This document shows positions 18,558 to 26,849 of a DNA stretch of 64,000 nt, piece by piece. The notes under the pieces were generated by a model. The model was given only the letters and a program-made list of their open reading frames with translations. It was not told where the DNA came from and did no database searches. The position numbers and the translations under genes were made by a program. Within the stretch, counting starts at the first letter, position 1. The number at the start of each line of letters is the position of its first letter. Location of the stretch: NCBI RefSeq assembly GCF_900106995.1, contig NZ_FNOK01000004.1:124001-188000 (forward strand), in the 5' to 3' direction. Source of the stretch: Saccharopolyspora shandongensis (GTDB lineage Bacteria; Actinomycetota; Actinomycetes; Mycobacteriales; Pseudonocardiaceae).

Positions 18558-19838
18558 GTGAACGACAACAGTTCGCACGCCGGAGACCGCGATGCCGTGC
18601 GCGACGCGTTCTTCGCGTTGCACCACGGTCTGCCCCGGCAGGGCCCCGGATCCGACGCGACCACCCGGCACCTGCTCGAACTCGCCGCACCGCCCGAGGC
18701 GCCCCGGGCGCTCGACATCGGCTGCGGGCCGGGACGGGCGTCCCTGCTGCTGGCCGCCGAGGCCGGTGCCCGGGTCACCGCCGTCGACCTGCACCGGCCG
18801 TTCCTGGCGGAGTTGCGCGCCGCCGCGGAGGCGAGCGGGGTGGGCGATGCGATCAACACCGACGTGCAGACGATGGCGGAATTGCCTTACCCGGACCGGA
18901 GTTTCGACCTGGTCTGGGCCGAAGGTTCGGCCTACAACATCGGTTTCGACACCGCGCTGACGTCCTGGCGACGGCTGCTCGCCCCGGGCGGCGTGCTGGT
19001 CGTCACCGAGTGCGAGTGGGCGACCGACGATCCGGCTCCCGAAATCCGGGCGTTCTGGGACTCCCACTACGCGTTGCGCACGACCGAGGCCAACGTGGCC
19101 GCAGCGGTCCGGGCCGGATACGAGGTGTCCGCGATCTACCACCTGCCGGGGACGGACTGGTTCGACGAGTACTACACGCCGCTGGCCGAGCGCATCGCGG
19201 CGGCCGACCTGACCGCGCCCGGAATGCGGGAGGCGGTCGAGGCCACCCGGACCGAGATCGGATTCCGCCGGGCGCACGGTCACGACTACCGCTACACCGG
19301 CTACGTACTACGCCCGAATCGCGAGGAGAGCACCGAGATGTGGACCACCCGACCGGAGACCGAAGCCGATATCCCCGCGATCCGCGCGGTCAACCTCGAC
19401 GCCTTCCCCACGGCCCTGGAGGCGGACCTGATCGAGGCGCTGCGCGCGGACCCGGCGTGGATCGACGGACTGTCCATCGTGGCCGAGGACGCGAACGGTG
19501 AGGTGGTCGGCCACTCGCTGCTCACCCGCAACCACGTCGACGGGTTCCCGGCCCTGACGCTCGGCCCGTGCGCGGTGCTGAAGCGCTACCAGCGAACCGG
19601 CGCAGGCTCGGCGACGATCCGGGCCGGGCTGGAAGCGGCGCGCGCGATGGGCGAGAAGCTGGTCCTGGTGCTCGGCCACCCCGAGTACTACCCGCGCTTC
19701 GGGTTCAGGCGGGCATCGGAGTTCGGGATCGGCCTGACGGTCGAGGTCCCGGACGAGGCGATGATGGCCCTCCCGCTCGACCCCGCAGCGGAGATCCCCA
19801 GCGGCAAGGTCCAGTACCCGACCCCGTTCGGCATCTGA
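18558..19838 (+). CDS. SAM methyltransferase fused to a GNAT acetyltransferase
   Basis: A single frame of 426 residues. Residues about 20-255 form a class I methyltransferase (motif I ALDIGCGPGRASL, acidic VDLHRP, and motif IV-like FDLVWAEGSAYNI). Residues about 262-426 form a GNAT N-acetyltransferase (VLKRYQRTGAGSATIRAGLE for the CoA loop, then GHPEYYPRFGFRRA). GTG at 18558 with GGAGAG upstream is preferred; an ATG at 18516 overlapping the rsgA stop is possible. An internal ATG at 19338 has AGGAG eight bases before it, so the acetyltransferase may also be made separately. Substrates are unknown. Confidence 0.85.
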   Translation: MNDNSSHAGDRDAVRDAFFALHHGLPRQGPGSDATTRHLLELAAPPEAPRALDIGCGPGRASLLLAAEAGARVTAVDLHRPFLAELRAAAEASGVGDAINTDVQTMAELPYPDRSFDLVWAEGSAYNIGFDTALTSWRRLLAPGGVLVVTECEWATDDPAPEIRAFWDSHYALRTTEANVAAAVRAGYEVSAIYHLPGTDWFDEYYTPLAERIAAADLTAPGMREAVEATRTEIGFRRAHGHDYRYTGYVLRPNREESTEMWTTRPETEADIPAIRAVNLDAFPTALEADLIEALRADPAWIDGLSIVAEDANGEVVGHSLLTRNHVDGFPALTLGPCAVLKRYQRTGAGSATIRAGLEAARAMGEKLVLVLGHPEYYPRFGFRRASEFGIGLTVEVPDEAMMALPLDPAAEIPSGKVQYPTPFGI

Positions 19839-19855
19839 CCGCGGACAGCTGAACA

Positions 19856-19904
19856 CGACGAGGGCCCTGCCCACCTGGGGCAGAGGCGGGTGGGGCCCTC
19901 GTCG
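19856..19904. terminator. Bidirectional terminator hairpin
   Basis: CGACGAGGGCCC (19856-19867) pairs with GGGCCCTCGTCG (19893-19904), with a further internal pairing of CTGCCC and GGGCAG. It lies between the convergent methyltransferase-GNAT gene and sdhB. Confidence 0.8.
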
Positions 19905-19907
19905 CGC

Positions 19908-20651
19908 TCAGTCCTTCTTGCGGCGGAAGAGGCGGAGGATCGGGTCGTACTGGCGGTCCGCCACCCGCTCCTTCAGCGGGATCAGCGCGTTGTCCGTGAT
20001 CTGGATGTTCTCCGGGCAGACGTCCGTGCAGCACTTCGTGATGTTGCACAGGCCGAGGCCGTGCTCGCCGCGCGCTTCTTCCGGGCGGTTCTCGGCCTCG
20101 TCCAGCGGGTGCATCTCCAGCTCCGCCACCCGCATCAGGAAGCGGGGCCCGGAGAACGCCTGCTTGTTGTCGTCGTGGTCGCGGATGACGTGGCAGGTGT
20201 TCTGGCACAGGAAGCATTCGATGCACTTGCGGAACTCCTGGGAGCGCTGCACGTCCACCTGCTGCATCCGGTACTCGCCCGGCTCCAGCCCCTCCGGCGG
20301 CGCGAACGCCGGCACCTCGCGGGCCTTGGTGTAGTTGTAGGACACGTCGCAGACCAGGTCCTTGATCAGCGGGAACGTCCGCATCGGGGTGACCGTGATC
20401 GTCTCGGACCGCTCGAAGGTCGACATCCGGGTCATGCACATCAGCCGGGGCCGGCCGTTGATCTCCGCCGAGCACGAGCCGCACTTGCCCGCCTTGCAGT
20501 TCCACCGCACCGCCATGTCCGGGCACTGGGTGGCCTGCAGCCGGTGGATGATGTCGAGCACGACCTCACCCTCGTTGACCTCGACGGTGTAGTCGCGAAG
20601 CGCCCCGTCGTCCGGACCGCGCCACACCCGGAAGTGCGCCTGGTAACCCAT
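19908..20651 (-). CDS. sdhB: Succinate dehydrogenase iron-sulfur subunit (Sdh1 type)
   Basis: A 247-residue iron-sulfur subunit. The N-terminal plant-type ferredoxin domain binds [2Fe-2S] through CKAGKCGSCSAEI and a later Cys in LMCMTRM. The C-terminal domain carries CIECFLCQNTC and CNITKCCTDVCPENI for the 3Fe/4Fe clusters. The start follows directly on the sdhA stop. It passes electrons from SdhA to the membrane anchor. The sequence is of the mycobacterial Sdh1 type with a single large anchor subunit. Confidence 0.95.
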   Translation of the reverse strand: MGYQAHFRVWRGPDDGALRDYTVEVNEGEVVLDIIHRLQATQCPDMAVRWNCKAGKCGSCSAEINGRPRLMCMTRMSTFERSETITVTPMRTFPLIKDLVCDVSYNYTKAREVPAFAPPEGLEPGEYRMQQVDVQRSQEFRKCIECFLCQNTCHVIRDHDDNKQAFSGPRFLMRVAELEMHPLDEAENRPEEARGEHGLGLCNITKCCTDVCPENIQITDNALIPLKERVADRQYDPILRLFRRKKD

Positions 20652-22550
20652 CTACAGCCCCTTCACCTGGACGTCAGCCAGTTCTTCCTCGGTGTAGTAC
20701 TTGCGCAGCTCCTCGACCTTGAACAGCGTCAGCAGGTCCTCGCGCATCGGCGCCTGCGGCTCCTCGACGACCTCGATCCGCTCGTGGGCGACGCCGCAGA
20801 CCAGCAGCTTTCGCCGCCAGTTCGCGTCCATCCCCGGGTGGTCGTCGCGGGTGTGGCCGCCGCGGCTCTCGGTGCGCAGCAGCGCGGCGCGCGCCACGCA
20901 CTCGCTGACCAGCAGCATGTTCCGCAGGTCCAGCGCCAGGTGCCAGCCCGGGTTGAACTGCCGGTTGCCCTCCACCGCGAGGTGCTCGGCGCGCGCCCGG
21001 AGGTCCCGCAGCCGCTCCAGGGCCTGCCGCATCTCCGTGCCCTTGCGGATGATCCCGACCAGATCGTTCATCGTCTGCTGCAGTTCGGCGTGCAGCGCAT
21101 AGGGATTCTCCGCGTTCGGCGAGGCCGCGGAGGCGAACGGGTCCTGCGCGCGCCGCGCCGCTGCGTCCACATCGGACTCCGCGATCGCCGGACGGGCGTC
21201 GAGACCCGCGATGTACTCTGCGGCGCCCGCGCCCGCGCGACGGCCGAAGACCAGCAGGTCGGACAGCGAGTTCCCGCCCAGCCGGTTGGAGCCGTGCATC
21301 CCGCCGGCCACCTCGCCGGCCGCGAACAGGCCCGGCACCCGGGACGCCGCCGTGTCCGGCTCCACCTCCACGCCGCCCATCACGTAGTGGCAGGTCGGCC
21401 CCACCTCCATGGACTCCGCCGTGATGTCCACGTCGGCGAGTTCCTTGAACTGGTGGTACATCGACGGCAGCCGCCGGGTGATCTGCTCCGCGGGCAGCCG
21501 GGTCGCCACGTCGAGGAACACCCCGCCGTGCTGCGAGCCGCGGCCCTCCTTCACCTCGTTGTTGATCGCGCGCGCCACCTCGTCGCGCGGCAGCAGCTCC
21601 GGCGGGCGGCGGTTGTTGTCCGGGTCGTCGTACCAGCGGTCGGCCTCGGCCTCGTTGTCCGCGTAGTTGTCCTTGAAGACCTCGGGGATGTAGTCGAACA
21701 TGAACCGGCGGCCCTCGGAGTTGCGCAGCACGCCGCCGTCACCGCGCACCGACTCGGTGACCAGGATGCCCTTCACGCTCGGCGGCCAGACCATGCCCGT
21801 CGGGTGGAACTGCACGAACTCCATGTTGATCAACGACGCCCCGGCCCGCAGCGCCAGCGCGTGCCCGTCGCCGGTGTACTCCCAGGAGTTCGAGGTCACC
21901 TTGAACGACTTGCCGATGCCGCCGGTGGCGAGGATGACCACCGGCGCCTGGAACAGCACGAACCGACCGGACTCCCGCCAGTACCCGAAGGCGCCGGAGA
22001 TCCGGGAGGATTCCTTCAGCAGCTCGGTGACCGTGCACTCCTGGAAGACCTTGATGCGGGCCTCGTAGTCGCCGTGCTCGGCGTGGTCCTCCTGCTGCAG
22101 CGACACGATCTTCTGCTGCAGCGTGCGGATCAGCTCCAGGCCGGTGCGGTCACCGACGTGCGCCAGCCTCGGGTACTCGTGGCCGCCGAAGTTGCGCTGG
22201 CTGATCCGGCCATCCGGGGTGCGGTCGAACAGCGCGCCGTAGGTCTCCAGCTCCCAGACCCGCTGCGGCGCCTCCTTCGCGTGCAGCTCCGCCATCCGCC
22301 AGTTGTTCAGGAACTTCCCGCCGCGCATGGTGTCGCGGAAGTGCACCTGCCAGTCGTCGCGGGAGTTGACGTTGCCCATCGAGGCGGCGATGCCGCCCTC
22401 GGCCATCACGGTGTGCGCCTTGCCGAACAACGACTTGCACACCACGGCCGTGCGCAGGCCCTGGGAGCGGGCCTCGATCGCCGCGCGCAGACCCGCGCCA
22501 CCGGCGCCGATCACGACGACGTCGTACTCGTGCCGTTCGATCTCCACCAT
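20652..22550 (-). CDS. sdhA: Succinate dehydrogenase/fumarate reductase flavoprotein subunit
   Basis: A 632-residue flavoprotein that oxidises succinate. The FAD-binding turn is VVIGAGGAGLRAA (about residues 11-23), with the covalent-flavin histidine region KAHTVMAEGGIAAS. Substrate-site residues lie in FVQFHPTGM, with arginines in the ESVRGDGG loop and GGNSLSDLLVFGRRAG near the C-terminal FAD contact. Between it and sdhC is an 88-base gap holding a hairpin (22570-22587). Co-transcribed with sdhC upstream and sdhB downstream. Confidence 0.95.
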   Translation of the reverse strand: MVEIERHEYDVVVIGAGGAGLRAAIEARSQGLRTAVVCKSLFGKAHTVMAEGGIAASMGNVNSRDDWQVHFRDTMRGGKFLNNWRMAELHAKEAPQRVWELETYGALFDRTPDGRISQRNFGGHEYPRLAHVGDRTGLELIRTLQQKIVSLQQEDHAEHGDYEARIKVFQECTVTELLKESSRISGAFGYWRESGRFVLFQAPVVILATGGIGKSFKVTSNSWEYTGDGHALALRAGASLINMEFVQFHPTGMVWPPSVKGILVTESVRGDGGVLRNSEGRRFMFDYIPEVFKDNYADNEAEADRWYDDPDNNRRPPELLPRDEVARAINNEVKEGRGSQHGGVFLDVATRLPAEQITRRLPSMYHQFKELADVDITAESMEVGPTCHYVMGGVEVEPDTAASRVPGLFAAGEVAGGMHGSNRLGGNSLSDLLVFGRRAGAGAAEYIAGLDARPAIAESDVDAAARRAQDPFASAASPNAENPYALHAELQQTMNDLVGIIRKGTEMRQALERLRDLRARAEHLAVEGNRQFNPGWHLALDLRNMLLVSECVARAALLRTESRGGHTRDDHPGMDANWRRKLLVCGVAHERIEVVEEPQAPMREDLLTLFKVEELRKYYTEEELADVQVKGL

Positions 22551-22569
22551 CGACTTCCTTCTATGTCAC

Positions 22570-22587
22570 AAGCGGCGGCAGCCGCTT
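22570..22587 (-). other. Hairpin between sdhC and sdhA
   Basis: AAGCGGC, four-base loop, GCCGCTT lies in the sdhC-sdhA gap. It may tune relative expression or protect mRNA ends; weak evidence. Confidence 0.35.
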
Positions 22588-22638
22588 GCGGTGTGGGACT
22601 CAGCTGGCACCACCGCGGGTTCTCAGGGGCGGTGCCCG

Positions 22639-23439
22639 CTAGTTGAACAATCTGGGATCCGGGAACGCGCCGCTGGCGATCAGCAGCACGTACAGGTCGA
22701 CCAGGGCCACCGACACCAGGGACGACCAGGCCAGCAGCATGTGCTTGCCGTTGAGCCAGGTCACCTTGGTCCAGAACCAGTAGCGCACCGGGTGCTTGGA
22801 GAAGTGGTTGATGCGGCCGCCGATCAGGTGCCGGCAGGAGTGGCAGGACAGCGTGTACGACCACAGCAGCACCACGTTGGCCCCCATCAGCAGCGTGCCC
22901 AGCCCGATGCCGAAGCCGCCGTCGGCGCCCCGGAAGGCGATCACCGTGTCGTAGGTGAGCACCGCGGCCACGACCAGCGCCGCGTAGAAGAAGTAGCGGT
23001 GCACGTTCTGCATGATCAGCGGGAACCGCGTCTCGCCGGTGTAGCGGCGGTGCGGTTCGGTGACCGCGCAGGCCGGCGGCGACGCCCAGAACGACCGGTA
23101 GTAGGCCTTCCGGTAGTAGTAGCAGGTCAGCCGGAAGCCGAGGACGAACGGCAGCACGAAGATCGGCGGCGGCACGAACGGCCCCAGGTCCGGTGCCGGC
23201 TGGCCCCAATGGCTGGCGCCGGGCACGCAGGCCGTGGACAGGCAGGGCGAGTAGAACGGCGCCAGGTAGTGGTACTCGGGAACCCAGTACCACTGGTTCA
23301 TGAAGGTGCGGATCAGGCCGTAGACCACGAAGGCAAGCAGCCCGAGGAAGGTGACCAGCGGCGGCAGCCACCACCGGTCGGTGCGCAGGGTTCGCACGGA
23401 GATCCGTGCCCGGCCTGAGGCGGAAGGTGGTGCGGACAT
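22639..23439 (-). CDS. sdhC: Succinate dehydrogenase membrane anchor (Sdh1 type)
   Basis: A 266-residue integral membrane protein with about five helices and several histidines placed for haem ligation (NVHRYFFYAAL, TLSCHSCRHLIGG, WLNGKHMLLAW). Its length and position ahead of sdhA-sdhB match the anchor of actinobacterial Sdh1 (gene order C-A-B, no separate sdhD). It hands electrons to menaquinone. ATG at 23439 follows a short leader; AGGTC-type spacing gives no strong ribosome site. Confidence 0.88.
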   Translation of the reverse strand: MSAPPSASGRARISVRTLRTDRWWLPPLVTFLGLLAFVVYGLIRTFMNQWYWVPEYHYLAPFYSPCLSTACVPGASHWGQPAPDLGPFVPPPIFVLPFVLGFRLTCYYYRKAYYRSFWASPPACAVTEPHRRYTGETRFPLIMQNVHRYFFYAALVVAAVLTYDTVIAFRGADGGFGIGLGTLLMGANVVLLWSYTLSCHSCRHLIGGRINHFSKHPVRYWFWTKVTWLNGKHMLLAWSSLVSVALVDLYVLLIASGAFPDPRLFN

Positions 23440-23658
23440 TCGCAGACCTCGTTGTCTATGTTCGTCCGGGGGTGCTCACCTGAGGTCGCTCATTGTGGAT
23501 CAACGGCCTCGACCCAGGTAGTCCCCCAACCGGCGCAACCCGGTCGTGGCCTCCCCCGATCAAGCGAGATGCGGGGGAGCTCCTCCCCCGCATCCGGGCC
23601 GGTCCACTGCGGACAGGCGGGCGGCTGCCGACTGGCGGCGTGCAGTACCTGCGGCGGC

Positions 23659-23949
23659 CTAGTGCGGCGCCCGGCCGCCCAGCCCCTCGTCGTCGGCGTC
23701 ACGCCACAGCGACGGGTCGTAGGGGGTGTCGGGCACGATCACCACGTCCTCGGCGGACTCGGTGCTGCGCCGCTGCGTGGGCATGGTGCCGGAGAGTTCG
23801 GCGATGTCTATGTCCAGTCGCTCCACGTCGTTGTGGATCCGGCGCACGGCCGGGGCGTCGCCGTAGCGCGATCGCAGCGCGCCGACGCTGCTGCGGAGCT
23901 GCGCCAGGGCGCGCTGGAGATCGGCCAGTTCGGTCGTCGTCGAGGCCAT
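23659..23949 (-). CDS. Small hypothetical coiled-coil protein
   Basis: A 96-residue acidic protein. ATG at 23949 with GAGGTG upstream gives MASTTTELADLQRALAQL, a heptad-like helix continuing to about residue 50, followed by a Pro/Asp-rich tail (VIVPDTPYDPSLWRDADDEG). No family was recognised. It lies between sdhC and a family A palindrome and may be a cytoplasmic partner protein. Good codon usage supports it as real. Confidence 0.7.
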   Translation of the reverse strand: MASTTTELADLQRALAQLRSSVGALRSRYGDAPAVRRIHNDVERLDIDIAELSGTMPTQRRSTESAEDVVIVPDTPYDPSLWRDADDEGLGGRAPH

Positions 23950-24077
23950 GGGCGAACACCTCTTCCGCCTAGCGGGGGCCAGTACCGCACCGACTCTGCC
24001 CCTAACGACGTAATGTGACAAGTGCCACACTGTAGATCTTGCCCGAATTCCCCCACCGGGGTCAGGCGACCTCAGAA

Positions 24078-24123
24078 CCCGTGAGCGCTTTGGGGCGCAA
24101 TGGCACCCCAAAGCACTCACGGG
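24078..24123. repeat. Family A palindrome
   Basis: CCCGTGAGCGCTTTGGGG, a ten-base loop, then CCCCAAAGCACTCACGGG; one mismatch in 18 pairs. It belongs with 7511, 28687/28952 and 45708. It lies between two - strand genes. Confidence 0.85.
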
Positions 24124-24136
24124 ACCCCCGCCGAGA

Positions 24137-24292
24137 TCAGGGGTCCTGGTCGTCGTCTTCTCCGGGGTTTCGGCGGCGGTCTCGGTAGACGATCACCGCT
24201 ACCACCGCCACCACCGCGAACGTCGGGACGAAGAACGGGACCGCCGTGATGATCGGGTGGCTCGCCAGGACCAGATCCGCCGTGGCCGTCAT
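24137..24292 (-). CDS. 51-residue single-pass membrane protein
   Basis: ATG at 24292 overlaps the stop of the preceding membrane-protein gene in an ATGA junction, so the two are coupled. The product begins MTATADLVLAS, has one hydrophobic segment (FFVPTFAVVAVVAVIVYRD) and ends in a charged tail (RRRNPGEDDDQDP). No family was recognised. It is probably a small accessory subunit of the larger protein made just before it. Confidence 0.7.
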   Translation of the reverse strand: MTATADLVLASHPIITAVPFFVPTFAVVAVVAVIVYRDRRRNPGEDDDQDP

Positions 24293-25167
24293 GTCGTGCC
24301 GTCCGCGAGCCGGGCGACCCGGACCGCGCGGTGCTTGGCCCGGCGGGCCGTCGGCGGGCCCGAGATCGCGCGCGAGACCCGCTGCGCTCCCCAGCCCAGC
24401 GACACCACCAGCGCCACCGAGCACGCCAGCACCACCAGCGATGCGCTGACCCACAACCACGGCGGGATGCCCAGCTTCGTTTCGCGCCGCAGGACCTGCC
24501 ATTCCGGTTGGCCGTCGCGGGCGAACAGCGGCTCCGCGGCCAGTTCGGGCAGCCCCAGCGCCGCGTCGGCCGGCATGTGGATCGGGAACGCGAGCATCGC
24601 GCGGCCGTCGTGCAGCCGCAGCAGGGTCTTGCCCGCGCCACCGACCGGCACCGACGCATTGGTCCGGTAGTGGCCGTCGCCGATCCGGCGCAGGTGGTCG
24701 ACCTTCAGCGTGCCGCCCTGCCAGCTGGTCACCGCGAGCCACGTCGGGTCTTGGGCGATCGCGGGCAGGTCGAGCCGCACGTCCGCCTGGCCGGTCCGCT
24801 GGTCCAGCGCCATCGTCGCGCGCACACCTGCGGGCGCGGTGCCGATCAGTCCGTTGGTGACGCCCAGCGCGATCGCCAGCAGAGCGCCGCCGAACACCGC
24901 TCGCCGAACCGGCAGGCTCGGCAGCTCGCCGCGCAGGGCACACACGAGCAACGCCCCGAGCAGGCCGCCGCTGACGCCGCCGACGACGGCCATGAGGACG
25001 CCTTCCAGCAGCATGTCGGGCGTCCACGGCATCACGAAGGCGAACTGCGTCCACACGTACTCGCCGGCGAACCCGATCGTGCCGATGAGCAGGCCGGACA
25101 CCGTGCCCAGCACCAGCGGCCTGCGCAGCAGGGCGACCGCCGCGACCTCCACGCACACGGACTTCAC
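24289..25167 (-). CDS. Hypothetical membrane protein with extracytoplasmic domain
   Basis: A 292-residue protein. Three or four membrane segments lie in the first 110 residues, then an extracytoplasmic beta-rich domain (residues about 110-235, TMALDQRTGQADVRLDLP to PLFARDGQPEW), then a last membrane helix and a basic cytoplasmic tail. No family was recognised. It is divergent from the cupredoxin lipoprotein, and coupled to a 51-residue membrane protein downstream. The cluster looks like an envelope copper or redox unit, but that is inference. Confidence 0.75.
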   Translation of the reverse strand: MKSVCVEVAAVALLRRPLVLGTVSGLLIGTIGFAGEYVWTQFAFVMPWTPDMLLEGVLMAVVGGVSGGLLGALLVCALRGELPSLPVRRAVFGGALLAIALGVTNGLIGTAPAGVRATMALDQRTGQADVRLDLPAIAQDPTWLAVTSWQGGTLKVDHLRRIGDGHYRTNASVPVGGAGKTLLRLHDGRAMLAFPIHMPADAALGLPELAAEPLFARDGQPEWQVLRRETKLGIPPWLWVSASLVVLACSVALVVSLGWGAQRVSRAISGPPTARRAKHRAVRVARLADGTT

Positions 25168-25189
25168 CTGAGTGGCCTACGGAGGATTA

Positions 25190-25570
25190 ATGACGACCGC
25201 GCGAGGCTTCGGATTCGCCCTGCTCGCCGGCGCCGCACTGCTGTCGGCCTGCACGGCGCCTCCCGCCGCCGAACCGCCCGCGCCGCAGGCCGACTCCTCG
25301 GCGGCGGGCGTGGTCTCGGCGGACTTCGAGGTCGTCGGCGGCCAGGTGGACGGCCGGCCGGAACGGATCCAGGCACCGCTCGGCAGCCTGGTCCGGTTCA
25401 CCGTCCGAAGCGATGGAGCGGACGGGCTGCACGTGCACGGATACGACAAATCCGCGCCGCTCCGCCCCGGCGAGCCGGCGACCGTCGAGTTCCGCGCGGA
25501 CATCCCCGGCGCGTTCGAGATCGAGCTGCACCACTCCGGCCCGGCGCTGCCCAGCCTGGTGGTGCGGTGA
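25190..25570 (+). CDS. Cupredoxin-like lipoprotein
   Basis: A 126-residue exported lipoprotein. The signal peptide ends in a lipobox (LLSACTAP, Cys about 19). The mature part is a cupredoxin-like beta barrel (SLVRFTVRSDGADGLHVHGY and FEIELHHSGPALPSLVV). HVHGY and HH supply possible metal-binding histidines; the type 1 copper Cys is absent, as in EfeO-type cupredoxins. GGAGG is five bases before ATG 25190. The next gene begins in a GTGA overlap, so the two form an operon. Confidence 0.82.
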   Translation: MTTARGFGFALLAGAALLSACTAPPAAEPPAPQADSSAAGVVSADFEVVGGQVDGRPERIQAPLGSLVRFTVRSDGADGLHVHGYDKSAPLRPGEPATVEFRADIPGAFEIELHHSGPALPSLVVR

Positions 25571-26109
25571 ACTTCCTGGCCCACGGGCTCGGCGGCCGCA
25601 CCGACCTGCCGCTCAACGGCGTCGCGGCGATCATCGACGGCGGCATCGCGGTGGCGATCTCGTTCGCGGCGCTGGCGAAGCTCTGGTCGCGGCCGTGGCT
25701 GAATCCCGACGCCGGGCGGCCGCTGCCGTTCCTGCACTTCGTCGATTCGCCCGGAATTCGTTGGGTGGCAAGGATTCTCACGCTCGCGCCGGCCGCTCTC
25801 GTGGTGGCGGTGGCGTTCCTCGGGCCGCCGGGGACGGAGCGGAACCTCGCGCCCTGGGCGCTGTACGTGACGTACTGGGTCGGCCTGGCGCCGATCAGCG
25901 CGCTGTTCGGCCCGGTGTGGCGGATCGTGAACCCGCTGCGCACGCTGCATTCGTGCACGTTCCACTGTGGATTTCCACGTCGGGCGACCGAACGGTCCAC
26001 TGTGTCCGATCGCCGCGTTCTGCCGCAATTTCAATTGAAACTGCGGGTCCGATTTCCATTGAAATTGCGGCAACCGGAAGATGGGGTCCGCGACGTGGAA
26101 TGGTGGTGA
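25567..26109 (+). pseudogene. Truncated polytopic membrane protein
   Basis: The frame starts with GTG overlapping the cupredoxin stop. For about 135 residues it reads as a normal membrane protein (FLAHGLGGRTDLPLNG, GPVWRIVNPLRTLH), with the WRIVNPLRT segment known from larger actinobacterial membrane proteins encoded next to cupredoxin lipoproteins. From about 25960 the sequence turns into repeat DNA: a TCCACTGTGGA motif and two degenerate family B palindromes. It ends after 180 codons in low-complexity sequence. The C-terminal part of the gene appears lost by deletion. Confidence 0.65.
26023..26070. repeat. Two tandem degenerate family B palindromes
   Basis: CCGCAATTTCAATTGAAACTGCGG-type core at 26023-26046 (given here as TTTCAATTGAAA flanked by GC arms) and a second, CCGATTTCCATTGAAATTGCGG-like, at 26049-26070. 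They lie in the decayed end of the membrane-protein gene. Confidence 0.75.
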
Positions 26110-26121
26110 GCGGACCGCGGC

Positions 26122-26766
26122 TCAGGACGCGATCGCGGCGAGGCCTGCGAGCAGGGGTTTCAGGCCTAGGTCGAACTGCTCGTCCAGGCCGTGGTTCCGG
26201 GTTTCCCGCGCCGCCGCCACCACGTGCGGGAACTCGGCCTCCGGCAGGGCCGCCATCGGCGAGTCCCCTGCCGAGTCCACCTTGCCGACCAGGTCGAGCT
26301 GGGCGAATCCGATGGCATAGCTGAAGACCAGGCGCGAGCCTCCGACCATCGCCGCCCCGCGCAGGCCCGCGTCGCGCAACGCGGTCATGACGGCGTCCGG
26401 CAGGCGCAGCGCCACCGGGTCGCTGTACTCCCGCAGCGCAAGCAACGGCGTTGCGTTCGGATGCCGGAAGACCAGCGCGCGGATGCCGTGCGCCAGCGCC
26501 GCGATCCGCTCCTGCCAGGGCAGCGCCGCGTCCGGCAGTTCGACCGCGGCGAGCAGGCGCTCGATGACCAGGCGTTCGAGCTCCGAACGGTCCGCCACGT
26601 GGTGGTACAGGCTCATCTTGCCGACGCCGAGGCGCTCGGCGACCGCTCGCATGGACAGCCCGTCGTGGCCCGATTCGTCGAGCACTTCCAGCGCGCCCGC
26701 CACGACCGCTTCGCGGGTCAGCTTCGGCGGCCGCCCGCGCCGCCTCGGGGCATCCGGCGTGGTCAC
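26122..26766 (-). CDS. TetR-family transcriptional regulator
   Basis: A 214-residue regulator. The N-terminal HTH is LTREAVVAGALEVLDESG followed by SMRAVAERLGVGKMSLYHHV; the C-terminal ligand domain resembles the TetR_C type (RIAALAHGIRALVFRHPN). It is divergent from the LLM-type oxidoreductase, with a clear palindromic operator between them, so it probably represses both itself and that gene. Confidence 0.92.
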   Translation of the reverse strand: MTTPDAPRRRGRPPKLTREAVVAGALEVLDESGHDGLSMRAVAERLGVGKMSLYHHVADRSELERLVIERLLAAVELPDAALPWQERIAALAHGIRALVFRHPNATPLLALREYSDPVALRLPDAVMTALRDAGLRGAAMVGGSRLVFSYAIGFAQLDLVGKVDSAGDSPMAALPEAEFPHVVAAARETRNHGLDEQFDLGLKPLLAGLAAIAS

Positions 26767-26815
26767 GAGCCCAACCTAACGCACTTCCTCGACCGGTCCG
26801 ACACCAGCTGCTAGT

Positions 26816-26838
26816 TTTTTCGTCTAGCCGACGAAAAA
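26816..26838. promoter_or_regulatory. TetR operator
   Basis: TTTTTCGTC, five-base centre, GACGAAAAA: a perfect 9-bp dyad just upstream of the LLM oxidoreductase start and 50 bases from the TetR start. Its A/T-rich arms overlap the likely promoter of the + strand gene. Confidence 0.75.
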
Positions 26839-26849
26839 TAGGAGATCGC

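Noticed and set aside
19890-22646. 918-residue + strand frame opposite sdhA/sdhB
   Set aside because: Antisense of clear succinate dehydrogenase genes; His/Arg-rich composition.
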